From positions 5,152,001-5,216,000 of the forward strand of contig NZ_CP088149.1 of assembly GCF_002845275.2 (NCBI RefSeq): DNA of 64,000 bases, in the 5' to 3' direction. How positions within the stretch are numbered: the stretch's first letter is position 1; the number at the start of each line of letters is the position of its first letter. A program made the position numbers and the translations under genes. Shown here one piece after another: positions 36,411-44,435 of this stretch. The notes beneath the pieces were generated by a model. It made no database searches. It was given only the letters and a program-made list of their open reading frames with translations, and had not been told where the DNA came from. Source of the stretch: Pseudomonas sp. S06B 330 (GTDB lineage Bacteria > Pseudomonadota > Gammaproteobacteria > Pseudomonadales > Pseudomonadaceae).

Positions 36411-37676
36411 ATGAAGCGTCGCAGTCTGATCAAGGCCTTCACCCTCAGCGCGTCCATCGCGGCGATGGGCCTGAGCTGGAGCATCCAGGCCGCCGAGACC
36501 ATCAAGGTCGGCATCCTGCATTCGCTGTCCGGGACCATGGCGATTTCCGAGACATCGCTCAAGGACATGGCCTTGATGACCATCGAACAGATCAACGCCA
36601 AGGGCGGCGTCAACGGCAAGTTGCTGGAGCCGGTGGTAGTCGATCCGGCGTCGAACTGGCCGCTGTTCGCCGAGAAGGGCCGGCAGTTGCTGACCCAGGA
36701 CAAGGTCGCAGTGGTGTTCGGCTGCTGGACGTCGGTATCACGTAAGTCGGTGCTGCCAGTGTTCGAGGAGCTCAATGGCCTGCTGTTCTATCCGGTGCAG
36801 TATGAGGGCGAAGAGATGTCGCCCAACGTCTTCTACACCGGCGCCGCCCCCAACCAGCAGGCAATCCCGGCAGTGGAATACCTGATGAGCGAAGAAGGCG
36901 GTGCGGCCAAGCGCTACTTCCTGCTTGGCACCGACTATGTCTACCCACGCACCACCAACAAAATTTTGCGCGCCTTCCTGCACAGCAAAGGCGTGGCCGA
37001 CAAGGACATTGAGGAGGTCTACACGCCGTTCGGCCACAGCGATTACCAGACCATCGTTGCCAACATCAAGAAGTTCTCCGCCGGTGGCAAGACGGCGGTG
37101 ATCTCCACGGTCAACGGTGATTCCAATGTGCCCTTTTACAAAGAACTGGCCAACCAGGGCCTGAAAGCCACCGATGTGCCGGTGGTGGCCTTCTCGGTCG
37201 GTGAGGAAGAGCTGCGCGGGATCGACACCAAGCCGTTGGTGGGACACTTGGCGGCCTGGAACTACTTCGAGTCGGTCGACAACCCGGTCAACAGCCAGTT
37301 CGTGGCGAACTGGAAAGCCTACGCCAAAGCCAAAAACCTGCCGGGCGCCGACAAGGCGGTAACCAACGACCCGATGGAAGCTACCTATGTCGGCATCCAT
37401 ATGTGGGCCCAGGCAGTAGAGCAGGCCAAGTCCACTGACGTCGACAAAGTCCGCGAAGCGCTGGCCGGGCAAACCTTCAAAGCGCCGTCGGGCTACACCC
37501 TGACCATGGACAAGACCAACCATCACCTGCACAAGCCGGTGATGATCGGCGAAATCCAGGATGACGGGCAGTTCAGCGTGGTCTGGGAGACCGAGCAGCC
37601 ACTGCGGGCACAGCCTTGGAGCCCGTTCATTCCGGGTAATGACAAGCGCCCGGATTATGCGGTGAAGGGTAACTGA
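36411..37676 (+). CDS. urtA: Urea ABC transporter substrate-binding protein
   Basis: Periplasmic urea receptor. The 421-residue product has a twin-Arg-like N terminus (MKRRSLIKAFTLSASIAAMGLSWSIQAAE) and the UrtA core: KVGILHSLSGTMAISE, FGCWTSVSRKSVLPVFEE, FYPVQYEGEEMSPNVFYTGA, LLGTDYVYPRTTNKI. The ATG at 36411 is preceded by GGAGAGA. It heads the urt operon and is followed by a repeat-containing spacer before urtB. Confidence 0.96.
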   Translation: MKRRSLIKAFTLSASIAAMGLSWSIQAAETIKVGILHSLSGTMAISETSLKDMALMTIEQINAKGGVNGKLLEPVVVDPASNWPLFAEKGRQLLTQDKVAVVFGCWTSVSRKSVLPVFEELNGLLFYPVQYEGEEMSPNVFYTGAAPNQQAIPAVEYLMSEEGGAAKRYFLLGTDYVYPRTTNKILRAFLHSKGVADKDIEEVYTPFGHSDYQTIVANIKKFSAGGKTAVISTVNGDSNVPFYKELANQGLKATDVPVVAFSVGEEELRGIDTKPLVGHLAAWNYFESVDNPVNSQFVANWKAYAKAKNLPGADKAVTNDPMEATYVGIHMWAQAVEQAKSTDVDKVREALAGQTFKAPSGYTLTMDKTNHHLHKPVMIGEIQDDGQFSVVWETEQPLRAQPWSPFIPGNDKRPDYAVKGN

Positions 37677-37714
37677 TAGCCCCAGGCTCCCCCAGGTACA
37701 GCATGCCGCAAACC

Positions 37715-37747
37715 TTGTGGGAGCCGGTCTTGCCGGCGATGAGGCCG
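37715..37747 (+). repeat. GTGGGAGC-type intergenic repeat, urtA-urtB spacer
   Basis: TTGTGGGAGCCGGTCTTGCC followed by GGCGATGAGGCCGG. The same unit occurs at 41257, 46833 (inverted), 46889 (degenerate) and 56495. It can form a small GC hairpin (CCGG..CCGG) inside the operon. Confidence 0.8.
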
Positions 37748-37788
37748 GAGCAGACGACACCCCTCTCAAAACCGCGACGGATCCCGCC

Positions 37789-39288
37789 ATGCCCAAGGCT
37801 CTTCACTGCCTCCTCCTCGGCCTGCTCCTGCTGCTGCCCCTCGGCGCCCAGGCTAGCGACGCCGACTACTTCATCGCCGCCAAGGCCAACGAGCAGGCAC
37901 GCCTGCTACAGGATTGGGCCGCACAACCGGACCCAGCCCGTCTGGACCTGCTGACCTCCCTGCAGCAGGGTCACTTGAGCCCCACCGACAGCCGCAAACT
38001 GCGCCTGAACAACCGCCTGCGCGGCCTTGTGGATAACGCCCTGGCCAGCCATCAACTGCTCAGCAACGACGCCAAGCTGCGCCTGGCCGCAGCCCAGCAA
38101 CTGCAAAAATCTGCCCAACCCGCACAGGTCGCCTTCCTCGACCGGCGCTTCGCCAGCGAAACCGATGCCGCCGTGCATGCCGCGCTCGGCCTGGCCCTGG
38201 CCAACCTGCAACTGGTTGCCAGTGACCCGGCGGTGCGTCTGGCTGCCGTGCGCCTGCTCGGTGAAACCGGCGACCCCATGGCCCGCACCCGTCTCGAGGC
38301 GCTGCTCGCGCCGGGTGTAGAGAGCAATGCCAACGTGCGTACCGCCGCCGAAACCAGCCTGGCCCAGGTCAAGCGCAAGCTGCTGTTCGGTGAACTGCTC
38401 GGCCAGGCGTTCAGTGGTCTTTCGCTGGGTTCGATCCTGTTATTGGCGGCCTTGGGCCTGGCGATCACCTTCGGCCTGCTCGGGGTCATCAACATGGCCC
38501 ACGGCGAGATGCTGATGCTCGGTGCCTACGCCACCTATGGGGTGCAGGTGCTGATCCAGCGCTACGCACCAGGTGCCATCGAGTTTTACCCGTTAGTTGC
38601 CCTGCCGGTAGCCTTCACAGTCAGTGCCGGCGTCGGCATGCTTCTGGAGCGTACGGTCATTCGCCACCTGTACGGCCGACCGCTGGAAACGCTGTTGGCC
38701 ACCTGGGGCATAAGCCTGATCCTGATCCAGGCCATCCGCCTGCTGTTTGGCGCGCAGAACGTCGAAGTAGCCAACCCGGCCTGGCTCTCCGGCGGCCTCC
38801 AGGTGCTGCCCAATCTGGTTCTGCCCTACAGCCGCCTGGTGATCATCGCCTTCGCCCTGTTCGTGGTGGTGCTGACCTGGCTGCTGCTCAACCGTACGCG
38901 CCTGGGCCTGAACGTGCGTGCCGTCACCCAGAACCGCAACATGGCCGCCTGCTGCGGCGTGCCCACCGGGCGTGTCGACATGCTCGCCTTCGGCCTCGGT
39001 TCAGGCATCGCCGGCCTCGGTGGCGTAGCCCTGAGCCAGATCGGCAACGTCGGCCCGGACCTGGGCCAGAGCTACATCATCGACTCTTTCCTGGTGGTAG
39101 TGCTCGGCGGCGTCGGGCAACTGGCCGGCAGCCTCTGGGCCGCGTTTGGCTTGGGTATCGCCAACAAATTGCTGGAGCCGCAGATCGGTGCGGTGCTCGG
39201 CAAAATCCTCATCCTTGCACTGATCATTCTGTTCATCCAGAAACGCCCGCAAGGCCTCTTCGCACTCAAGGGACGGGTAATCGACTGA
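37789..39288 (+). CDS. urtB: Urea ABC transporter permease UrtB
   Basis: First permease of the urea importer. The 499-residue product has a signal-type segment, an extra N-terminal periplasmic helical domain (about 25-200) typical of UrtB, then a LivH-like permease core with about eight helices (LGLAITFGLLGVINMAHGEMLMLGAYATY, LLATWGISLILIQ, VVVLGGVGQLAGS). The ATG at 37789 starts at the signal segment; the longer frame would run through the intergenic repeat. It overlaps urtC by one base (TGATG). Confidence 0.95.
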   Translation: MPKALHCLLLGLLLLLPLGAQASDADYFIAAKANEQARLLQDWAAQPDPARLDLLTSLQQGHLSPTDSRKLRLNNRLRGLVDNALASHQLLSNDAKLRLAAAQQLQKSAQPAQVAFLDRRFASETDAAVHAALGLALANLQLVASDPAVRLAAVRLLGETGDPMARTRLEALLAPGVESNANVRTAAETSLAQVKRKLLFGELLGQAFSGLSLGSILLLAALGLAITFGLLGVINMAHGEMLMLGAYATYGVQVLIQRYAPGAIEFYPLVALPVAFTVSAGVGMLLERTVIRHLYGRPLETLLATWGISLILIQAIRLLFGAQNVEVANPAWLSGGLQVLPNLVLPYSRLVIIAFALFVVVLTWLLLNRTRLGLNVRAVTQNRNMAACCGVPTGRVDMLAFGLGSGIAGLGGVALSQIGNVGPDLGQSYIIDSFLVVVLGGVGQLAGSLWAAFGLGIANKLLEPQIGAVLGKILILALIILFIQKRPQGLFALKGRVID

Positions 39289-40367
39289 TGAACCAGCCTC
39301 TGCTTGTTACCGCCAGCCAAAAGGTCGGCCCACGCTGGACCCTGGCCACAGGTGCTGTTGTCCTGCTGGTGCTGCTGGCCCTGGCGCTGTTGTCGTTGTT
39401 GCCCGACGGCCATGGCCTGCAGGTTTCGGCCTACACCCTGACCCTGGTCGGCAAAATCCTCTGCTACGCCATCGTTGCCTTGGCGCTGGACCTGGTCTGG
39501 GGCTATGCCGGCTTGTTGTCGCTGGGGCATGGCCTGTTCTTCGCCCTCGGTGGTTACGCCATGGGCATGTACCTGATGCGTGAAGCGGCGGGCGATGGCT
39601 TGCCGGCGTTCATGACCTTCCTGTCATGGACCGAACTGCCCTGGTACTGGGCCGGTACCCAGCACTTTGCCTGGGCCTTGTGCCTGGTGGTGCTGGCGCC
39701 GGGATTGCTGGCGCTAGTGTTCGGGTTCTTCGCCTTCCGCTCGCGGATCAAGGGCGTGTACTTCTCGATCATGACTCAGGCCCTGACCTTCGCCGGCATG
39801 CTGTTGTTCTTTCGCAACGAGACCGGCTTTGGCGGCAATAACGGCTTCACCAACTTTCGCAGCATCCTCGGCTTTTCGATCACCGCGCAAAGTACACGTG
39901 CGGTGCTGTTCCTGCTGACCGTGGCGCTGCTGGTCGTCAGTCTGTACCTGGGCTGGCGCCTGGCCCGAAGCAAGTTCGGCCGGGTTCTGACCGCGCTGCG
40001 CGATGCTGAAAACCGACTGATGTTCTGTGGCTACGACCCACGCGGCTTCAAGCTGTTTGTCTGGGTGCTCAGCGCTGTGCTCTGCGGCCTGGCGGGTGCG
40101 TTGTACGTACCGCAGGTAGGCATCATCAATCCCAGTGAAATGTCGCCAACCAACTCCATCGAGGCCGCTGTGTGGGTGGCCCTGGGCGGACGTGGCACGC
40201 TGATCGGCCCGTTGCTCGGCGCCGGCCTGGTCAATGGCATGAAGAGCTGGTTCACCGTGGCGTTCCCCGAGTACTGGCTGTTTTGCCTGGGCGCGCTGTT
40301 CATTCTGGTCACTTTGTACCTGCCCAAGGGCGTGGTCGGGCTGTTGAAGAAAAGAGGTGAACAATGA
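39288..40367 (+). CDS. urtC: Urea ABC transporter permease UrtC
   Basis: Second permease, LivM-like. The 359-residue product has around nine helices with LDLVWGYAGLLSLGHGLFFALGGYAMGMYLM, the UrtC-specific loop FLSWTELPWYW, and WVALGGRGTLIGPLLGAGLVNGMKSWFT. Overlaps urtB by one base and urtD by four. Confidence 0.95.
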   Translation: MNQPLLVTASQKVGPRWTLATGAVVLLVLLALALLSLLPDGHGLQVSAYTLTLVGKILCYAIVALALDLVWGYAGLLSLGHGLFFALGGYAMGMYLMREAAGDGLPAFMTFLSWTELPWYWAGTQHFAWALCLVVLAPGLLALVFGFFAFRSRIKGVYFSIMTQALTFAGMLLFFRNETGFGGNNGFTNFRSILGFSITAQSTRAVLFLLTVALLVVSLYLGWRLARSKFGRVLTALRDAENRLMFCGYDPRGFKLFVWVLSAVLCGLAGALYVPQVGIINPSEMSPTNSIEAAVWVALGGRGTLIGPLLGAGLVNGMKSWFTVAFPEYWLFCLGALFILVTLYLPKGVVGLLKKRGEQ

Positions 40368-41224
40368 GAGCCCTACCCCTGCCACCGGCCCATCCGGAAT
40401 TCATGCTCGAACCGATCCTCGACGCGGGCAGCGGTCGCGACGCTATCGGCCTTGGTCAGTTGCGCGCAGAAGGCCTGGATGTCCGCCACGGCACGGTCCT
40501 GACGCTGGAGGACATCAGCGTCAGCTTCGATGGTTTCAAGGCCCTCAACGCCCTGAACCTGTACATCGGCGTCGGCGAGCTGCGTTGCATTATCGGCCCC
40601 AACGGCGCCGGTAAAACCACGCTGATGGATGTGATCACCGGCAAGACCCGCCCCTCCACGGGCAAGGCCTGGTTTGGCGACACCCTGGACCTCACCCGCA
40701 TGAGCGAAGTGCAGATCGCCCAGGCCGGCATCGGGCGCAAGTTCCAAAAGCCCACGGTGTTCGAAGCCTTGAGTGTGTTCGAGAACCTGGAGCTGGCACA
40801 AAAGGCCGACAAATCGGTACTGGCTAGCCTGGTTGCACGCTTGAGTGGCGAACAGAAGGACCGTATCGACGAAGTCCTGCAGACCATACGCCTGACCAGT
40901 TCTGTGCAGCGCCCGGCAGGCTTGCTGTCGCACGGCCAGAAGCAGTTTCTGGAGATCGGCATGCTGTTGATGCAGGACCCGCAATTGCTGCTGCTCGATG
41001 AGCCGGTGGCGGGCATGACCGACGCCGAAACCGAGTTCACCGCCGAACTGTTCAAAGGCCTGGCCGGCAAGCATTCGCTGATGGTGGTCGAGCATGACAT
41101 GGGCTTTGTCGGCAGCATTGCCGACCATGTCACGGTACTACATCAGGGCAGCGTATTGGCCGAAGGTTCGCTGGAGCAGGTGCAGGCTGACGATCGGGTG
41201 ATCGAGGTTTACCTCGGGCGGTGA
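40364..41224 (+). CDS. urtD: Urea ABC transporter ATP-binding protein UrtD
   Basis: The 286-residue LivG-like ATPase has a 45-residue N-terminal extension, Walker A GPNGAGKTT, a family SHGQKQFLEIGM signature in place of LSGGQ, Walker B LLLLDEPVAGMTDAE and the H loop (VVEHDMGFV). The SHGQK variant is usual for UrtD. The next gene, urtE, is separated by a GTGGGAGC repeat. Confidence 0.94.
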   Translation: MRALPLPPAHPEFMLEPILDAGSGRDAIGLGQLRAEGLDVRHGTVLTLEDISVSFDGFKALNALNLYIGVGELRCIIGPNGAGKTTLMDVITGKTRPSTGKAWFGDTLDLTRMSEVQIAQAGIGRKFQKPTVFEALSVFENLELAQKADKSVLASLVARLSGEQKDRIDEVLQTIRLTSSVQRPAGLLSHGQKQFLEIGMLLMQDPQLLLLDEPVAGMTDAETEFTAELFKGLAGKHSLMVVEHDMGFVGSIADHVTVLHQGSVLAEGSLEQVQADDRVIEVYLGR

Positions 41225-41256
41225 CTGCATCACCCCGGCCGGTTTCCACAGGGTCC

Positions 41257-41290
41257 TGTGGGAGCTGGCCTTGCCAGCGATGAGGCCAGT
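41257..41290 (+). repeat. GTGGGAGC-type intergenic repeat, urtD-urtE spacer
   Basis: TGTGGGAGCTGGCCTTGCC followed by AGCGATGAGGCCAGT; a hairpin-forming variant (CTGGCC..GGCCAG) of the unit in the urtA-urtB spacer. Confidence 0.8.
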
Positions 41291-41314
41291 ACAGACCACA
41301 AACGGACAACAGAC

Positions 41315-42013
41315 ATGCTGAAAATCGACTCACTGCACCAATACTACGGCGGCAGCCACATCCTGCGCGGCCTGTCCTTCGAGGCCAAGGTCGGCGAAGT
41401 AACCTGCCTGCTCGGCCGCAACGGCGTCGGCAAAACCACCCTGCTGCGCTGCCTGATGGGCCTGTTGCCCACGCGCGAAGGCAGCGTGCACTGGGAAGGC
41501 CAGGCCATCACTGCGCTCAAACCGCACCAACGGGTCCAGGCCGGTATCGCCTACGTGCCCCAGGGCCGGGAAATTTTCCCGCGTCTGAGTGTTGAAGAAA
41601 ACCTGCTGATGGGCCTCTCGCGCTTCAGCGCTGGGCAGGCCAAAAGCGTCCCACCGTTCATCTACGAACTGTTCCCGGTCCTGCTGCAAATGAAACAGCG
41701 TCGCGGTGGCGACCTCTCCGGCGGTCAACAACAGCAACTGGCCATCGGCCGAGCCCTGGCCAGCCAGCCACGCCTGCTGATCCTCGACGAACCCACCGAA
41801 GGCATTCAGCCCTCGGTGATCAAGGAAATCGGTGCGGTCATCAGCAAACTTGCCGCACGGGGCGACATGGCGATCTTGTTGGTCGAGCAGTTCTACGACT
41901 TTGCCGCCGAGCTGGCCGATCAGTACCTGGTAATGTCCCGAGGCGAGATTGTTCAGGCCGGACGCGGTGAAAACATGGAAGCCGAAGGTGTGCGCGGGCT
42001 GGTAACCATTTAA
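41315..42013 (+). CDS. urtE: Urea ABC transporter ATP-binding protein UrtE
   Basis: The 232-residue LivF-like ATPase has Walker A GRNGVGKTT, LSGGQQQQLAIGRAL, Walker [16 protein letters not shown] and the H-loop region LLVEQFYDF, the UrtE variant. The ATG at 41315 gives the family N terminus MLKIDSLHQYYGGSHILRGL. It ends the urt operon; the GNAT gene follows after 36 bases and may be cotranscribed. Confidence 0.95.
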   Translation: MLKIDSLHQYYGGSHILRGLSFEAKVGEVTCLLGRNGVGKTTLLRCLMGLLPTREGSVHWEGQAITALKPHQRVQAGIAYVPQGREIFPRLSVEENLLMGLSRFSAGQAKSVPPFIYELFPVLLQMKQRRGGDLSGGQQQQLAIGRALASQPRLLILDEPTEGIQPSVIKEIGAVISKLAARGDMAILLVEQFYDFAAELADQYLVMSRGEIVQAGRGENMEAEGVRGLVTI

Positions 42014-42049
42014 CCTGAGCGACACTTCGTAGACGTTCGAGAAACTGCC

Positions 42050-42583
42050 ATGACCTACCTGATTCGTGATGCCGTATCTGCCGATCTGCCGGGCATTCGC
42101 GACATCTACAACGATGCCGTGCTCAACACCACGGCGATCTGGAATGAACAACCGGTCGACCTGGCCAATCGCCAGGCCTGGTTTGACGCCCGCCAGGCGC
42201 AGCACTATCCGATTCTGGTGGCGGTGGACGTCGCCGATACAACGCAAGTGCTCGGCTATGCTTCATTCGGTGACTGGCGCCCCTTCGAAGGCTTTCGCCA
42301 TACCATCGAGCATTCGGTGTACATCCGCAGCGACCAACGCGGTAAAGGTCTGGGCCCGTTGTTGATGCAGCCGCTGATCGAGCGCGCCCGCCACAGTGAC
42401 AAACACGTCATGGTCGCGGCCATCGAAAGCGGCAACAGCGCCTCGATTCGGTTGCACGAACGCCTGGGGTTTACCCTCAACGGGCACATGCCCCAAGTAG
42501 GCGTGAAGTTCGGCCGCTGGCTCGACCTGACATTCATGCAGTTGATCCTCAACCCGGGCGCGACACCACGCTCACTGGAGTAA
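42050..42583 (+). CDS. GNAT acetyltransferase, phosphinothricin/methionine-sulfoximine type
   Basis: The 177-residue product is a typical PAT-like enzyme: IRDAVSADLPGIRDIYNDAVLNTTAIW, the GYASFGDWRPFEGFRHTIEHSVYI strand, the acetyl-CoA loop RGKGLGPLLMQPLIE, and SASIRLHERLGF. Relatives detoxify methionine sulfoximine and sulfone. In P. aeruginosa, as I recall, a relative lies within the urease locus, so its place behind urt is plausible ancestral context. The exact substrate is not shown here. Confidence 0.85.
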   Translation: MTYLIRDAVSADLPGIRDIYNDAVLNTTAIWNEQPVDLANRQAWFDARQAQHYPILVAVDVADTTQVLGYASFGDWRPFEGFRHTIEHSVYIRSDQRGKGLGPLLMQPLIERARHSDKHVMVAAIESGNSASIRLHERLGFTLNGHMPQVGVKFGRWLDLTFMQLILNPGATPRSLE

Positions 42584-42590
42584 AGCCTTA

Positions 42591-43112
42591 ATGAATCCTG
42601 GGTACCTCAACCGCGTCACCCACGAAAGCCTTGCCCATTACCGCGACGGCCTGGTGGCGTTGCTGCTCGATGCTGTGCGCCAGGGTGCTTCGGTTGGTTT
42701 TCTGGAGGATATCGATGCTCAACAGGCCAACAGCTACTTCGATGAAGTAAAACAGCGCCTGGCCAATGGTGAGTTGTTGCTGTGGGTGGTGAGCAAGGAT
42801 GAGGAAGTACTGGGCAGCGTGCAATTGGGGCTGTGCCAGAAGCCTAATGGCCTGAACCGGGCTGAAGTGCAGAAACTGCTGGTGCACAGTGAAGCGCGGC
42901 GGCGGGGTCTGGGTCAGCAGTTGATGCAAGTGCTGGAGCTGACCGCGCAGCAGAAAAAGCGCGGCCTGTTGTACCTGGATACCGAGGCAGGTTCGGCGGC
43001 GGAGGCGTTCTACAGATCGCAGGGCTACACCAAGGCAGGGGAAATTCCGCAGTATGCCTGCGGGCCGGATGGCACCTACCGGGCGACGGCGTTGTACTAC
43101 AAACTGATTTAA
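42591..43112 (+). CDS. GNAT-family N-acetyltransferase
   Basis: The 173-residue product has the GNAT core: LLLWVVSKDEEVLGSVQL, then VQKLLVHSEARRRGLGQQLMQVLE (acetyl-CoA loop RRRGLG), LYLDTEAGSAAEAFYRSQGY. It starts seven bases after the previous acetyltransferase gene, so the two are coupled. The acceptor is unknown. Downstream is a hairpin shared with the convergent small genes. Confidence 0.85.
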   Translation: MNPGYLNRVTHESLAHYRDGLVALLLDAVRQGASVGFLEDIDAQQANSYFDEVKQRLANGELLLWVVSKDEEVLGSVQLGLCQKPNGLNRAEVQKLLVHSEARRRGLGQQLMQVLELTAQQKKRGLLYLDTEAGSAAEAFYRSQGYTKAGEIPQYACGPDGTYRATALYYKLI

Positions 43113-43147
43113 GCTCCCCGGGGCAAATCGGCAAATTGATTCGTAGG

Positions 43148-43179
43148 TACCGTCTTGCCCGTCCCCGGGCAAAACGGTA
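43148..43179. terminator. Hairpin between convergent genes
   Basis: TACCGTC-TTGCCCG (43148-43161) pairs with CGGGCAA-AACGGTA (43166-43179) around TCCC, with one mismatch. It lies between the GNAT gene and the minus-strand DUF3077-like pair and may act for both, although no long T tract is present. Confidence 0.5.
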
Positions 43180-43194
43180 ACTAAGGCCTCACGC

Positions 43195-43470
43195 TCACGA
43201 CTTGTTCATCGCCAACCCCACATCATCGATGATCGCCTTGGCGAACCCGCTGAGGTAATAGGCTGCCAAAATCGTGTCCTCGTCTTTATCCGTAACACCG
43301 ATCAAGATCAGCTTATGCACACACCCGAGGAGGGTTGAAGCCTCTTCTAGCGCGTAGTCGCATGGAACACCCGGTGAAATTCGAAACAGGTCGATGGCCG
43401 GTTCCTGACTTTGAATGAAGCTCGCAATGCCTACCGTCTCGTCAGTCTTGGCTGATGAATTGGTACTCAT
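43195..43470 (-). CDS. Small DUF3077-like protein, second of pair
   Basis: The 91-residue product has the pattern FRISPGVPCDYALEEASTLLGCVHKLI followed by DTILAAYYLSGFAKAIIDDV, resembling the DUF3077 small proteins abundant in fluorescent pseudomonads. They have no known function; a mainly helical fold is likely. It overlaps the gene before it by four bases (ATGA), so translation is coupled. Confidence 0.7.
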   Translation of the reverse strand: MSTNSSAKTDETVGIASFIQSQEPAIDLFRISPGVPCDYALEEASTLLGCVHKLILIGVTDKDEDTILAAYYLSGFAKAIIDDVGLAMNKS

Positions 43471-43736
43471 GTCATCGCTCCTCTGTCCATGCCTTGCAGC
43501 CTGCTCAGCGCATGCTCGACCAAGGCTCTAGCCATTTCAGCCGAATACAGCACATTCACCAGCATGCCCTGGCCGGGTTCATTGGCGTGGACGCGGCAGA
43601 ATTCGTCGCTGGTTTCGTGTATGCCACGCAGCAGTTCACTGGCGTAGGCCAGGGAGTCTGGGGGGATCAGATCGCTGTGGATGGAGAAGTAGGGGGTAGT
43701 GAAGGGAGTAGGTGGGTCTGGGACAATCTTTTTCAT
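43467..43736 (-). CDS. Small DUF3077-like protein, first of pair, with hairpin-sequestered start
   Basis: The 89-residue product starts MKKIVPDPPTPF, an N terminus I associate with DUF3077-type proteins of pseudomonads, and continues IHSDLIPPDSLAYASELLRGIHE and LVNVLYSAEMARALVEHALSRL. It is a diverged paralogue of the gene after it (same layout: short Pro-rich start, PPDSLAYAS helix, final helix). The ribosome binding site AGGAG lies seven bases upstream inside a perfect hairpin, and a large structured leader precedes it. No function is known. Confidence 0.75.
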   Translation of the reverse strand: MKKIVPDPPTPFTTPYFSIHSDLIPPDSLAYASELLRGIHETSDEFCRVHANEPGQGMLVNVLYSAEMARALVEHALSRLQGMDRGAMT

Positions 43737-43743
43737 GGCGTAA

Positions 43744-43763
43744 CTCCTAGTTCCATTTAGGAG
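43744..43763 (-). promoter_or_regulatory. Hairpin that hides the ribosome binding site of the DUF3077-like pair
   Basis: On the minus strand CTCCTA-AATGGAAC-TAGGAG forms a perfect six-base stem. The 3' arm TAGGAG is the ribosome binding site, seven bases before the ATG at 43736. Folding would block initiation, so translation probably needs an opening event set by the leader upstream or by an antisense RNA. Confidence 0.65.
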
Positions 43764-43796
43764 CCACCACCTGAATCCTTCTCACGGGATAAAGGT

Positions 43797-43925
43797 GGCA
43801 GCCGTACGCGGGGTGAGAAACCGAGGGAACATAGGAAAACTCGGCCAGACCGAAGCCTGCCCGCGCACGGCCGCCATTACACGCTTGCCGCTATATTCAT
43901 CAACGGGTTCTCACGCCCGGCCGCC
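43797..43925 (-). ncRNA. Structured leader RNA (about 130 nt) upstream of the DUF3077-like pair
   Basis: Read on the minus strand, GGCGGCCG...GTGAGAACC (43925-43906) can pair with GGTTTCTCAC...CGGCTGCC (43822-43797): two helices of eight to ten pairs with one G-U and small bulges, closing a domain of about 85 nt. Inside is a C(UUCG)G tetraloop hairpin (GGCAGGCUUCGGUCUGGCC region). The RBS-occluding hairpin follows 34 bases downstream. The architecture is that of a riboswitch or of a phage-type antisense/immunity RNA. I do not recognise the class. Confidence 0.5.
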
Positions 43926-44130
43926 AAAAATGACGACCCGAGGAAATTAGCCCTGATGCATCTCCCTCACAACAGAGAAAAGGCGACAGCGTGCGTAGGA
44001 TAGATCCGAAAGCGACTAACACTGAAATTTTTTGACTGCTCCAGAGTAAGTCTGTCTTGCTTGGGCAGCGGCTACCTATGAGCGATCGAAAAAATCATCT
44101 ACTGACAAAAATGCTAGGTAGCGCTTCGCT
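43926..44130. other. Non-coding remainder of the spacer between the structured leader and cbpM
   Basis: Lower GC than the surroundings. No open reading frame with a credible start was seen. It must hold the promoter of the minus-strand leader and perhaps the cbpM 3' end signals; no convincing -10/-35 pair or terminator was identified. Confidence 0.4.
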
Positions 44131-44433
44131 TCACCCCTGCAAAAAACGACTCAAACGCTGCTGAAGCATGCTGTTTTCACGGCGCAACTGCTGAACCTCT
44201 TCCAACAACTCCAGCGCCAGCGCCACCCCTTCCCACTCCAGATCCAGCTCGCGCTGCAGCTTCGCTGCACGCTTGGCCAGCACTGGCGCCTGATCGTCAA
44301 ACAGCCACTCTTCCGGGGTTCGCCCAGAAGGTTCAACAATGCCGTGTTCGACGATTTCGATCACGTAGGCCGCCGGTAGATCGGCTTCCCGACAAAGGGT
44401 CTGCATGTCCAGTTGAACGACCAGGGTGCTCAT
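44131..44433 (-). CDS. cbpM: Chaperone modulatory protein CbpM
   Basis: CbpM inhibits the J-domain cochaperone CbpA. The 100-residue product has a MerR-like N-terminal helix-turn-helix (DMQTLCREADLPAAYVIEIVEHGIVEP) and a C-terminal coiled-coil (LELLEEVQQLRRENSMLQQRL). ATG 44436 and 44433 are both possible; the gene follows cbpA with an overlap or immediate junction, so the ratio of the two proteins is probably fixed by coupling. Confidence 0.9.
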   Translation of the reverse strand: MSTLVVQLDMQTLCREADLPAAYVIEIVEHGIVEPSGRTPEEWLFDDQAPVLAKRAAKLQRELDLEWEGVALALELLEEVQQLRRENSMLQQRLSRFLQG

Positions 44434-44435
44434 CA

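Noticed and set aside
43797..43875. Small ORF of 31 codons (MAAVRGQASVWPSF...) on the minus strand
   Set aside because: No ribosome binding site, and the sequence is better explained as a paired RNA domain.
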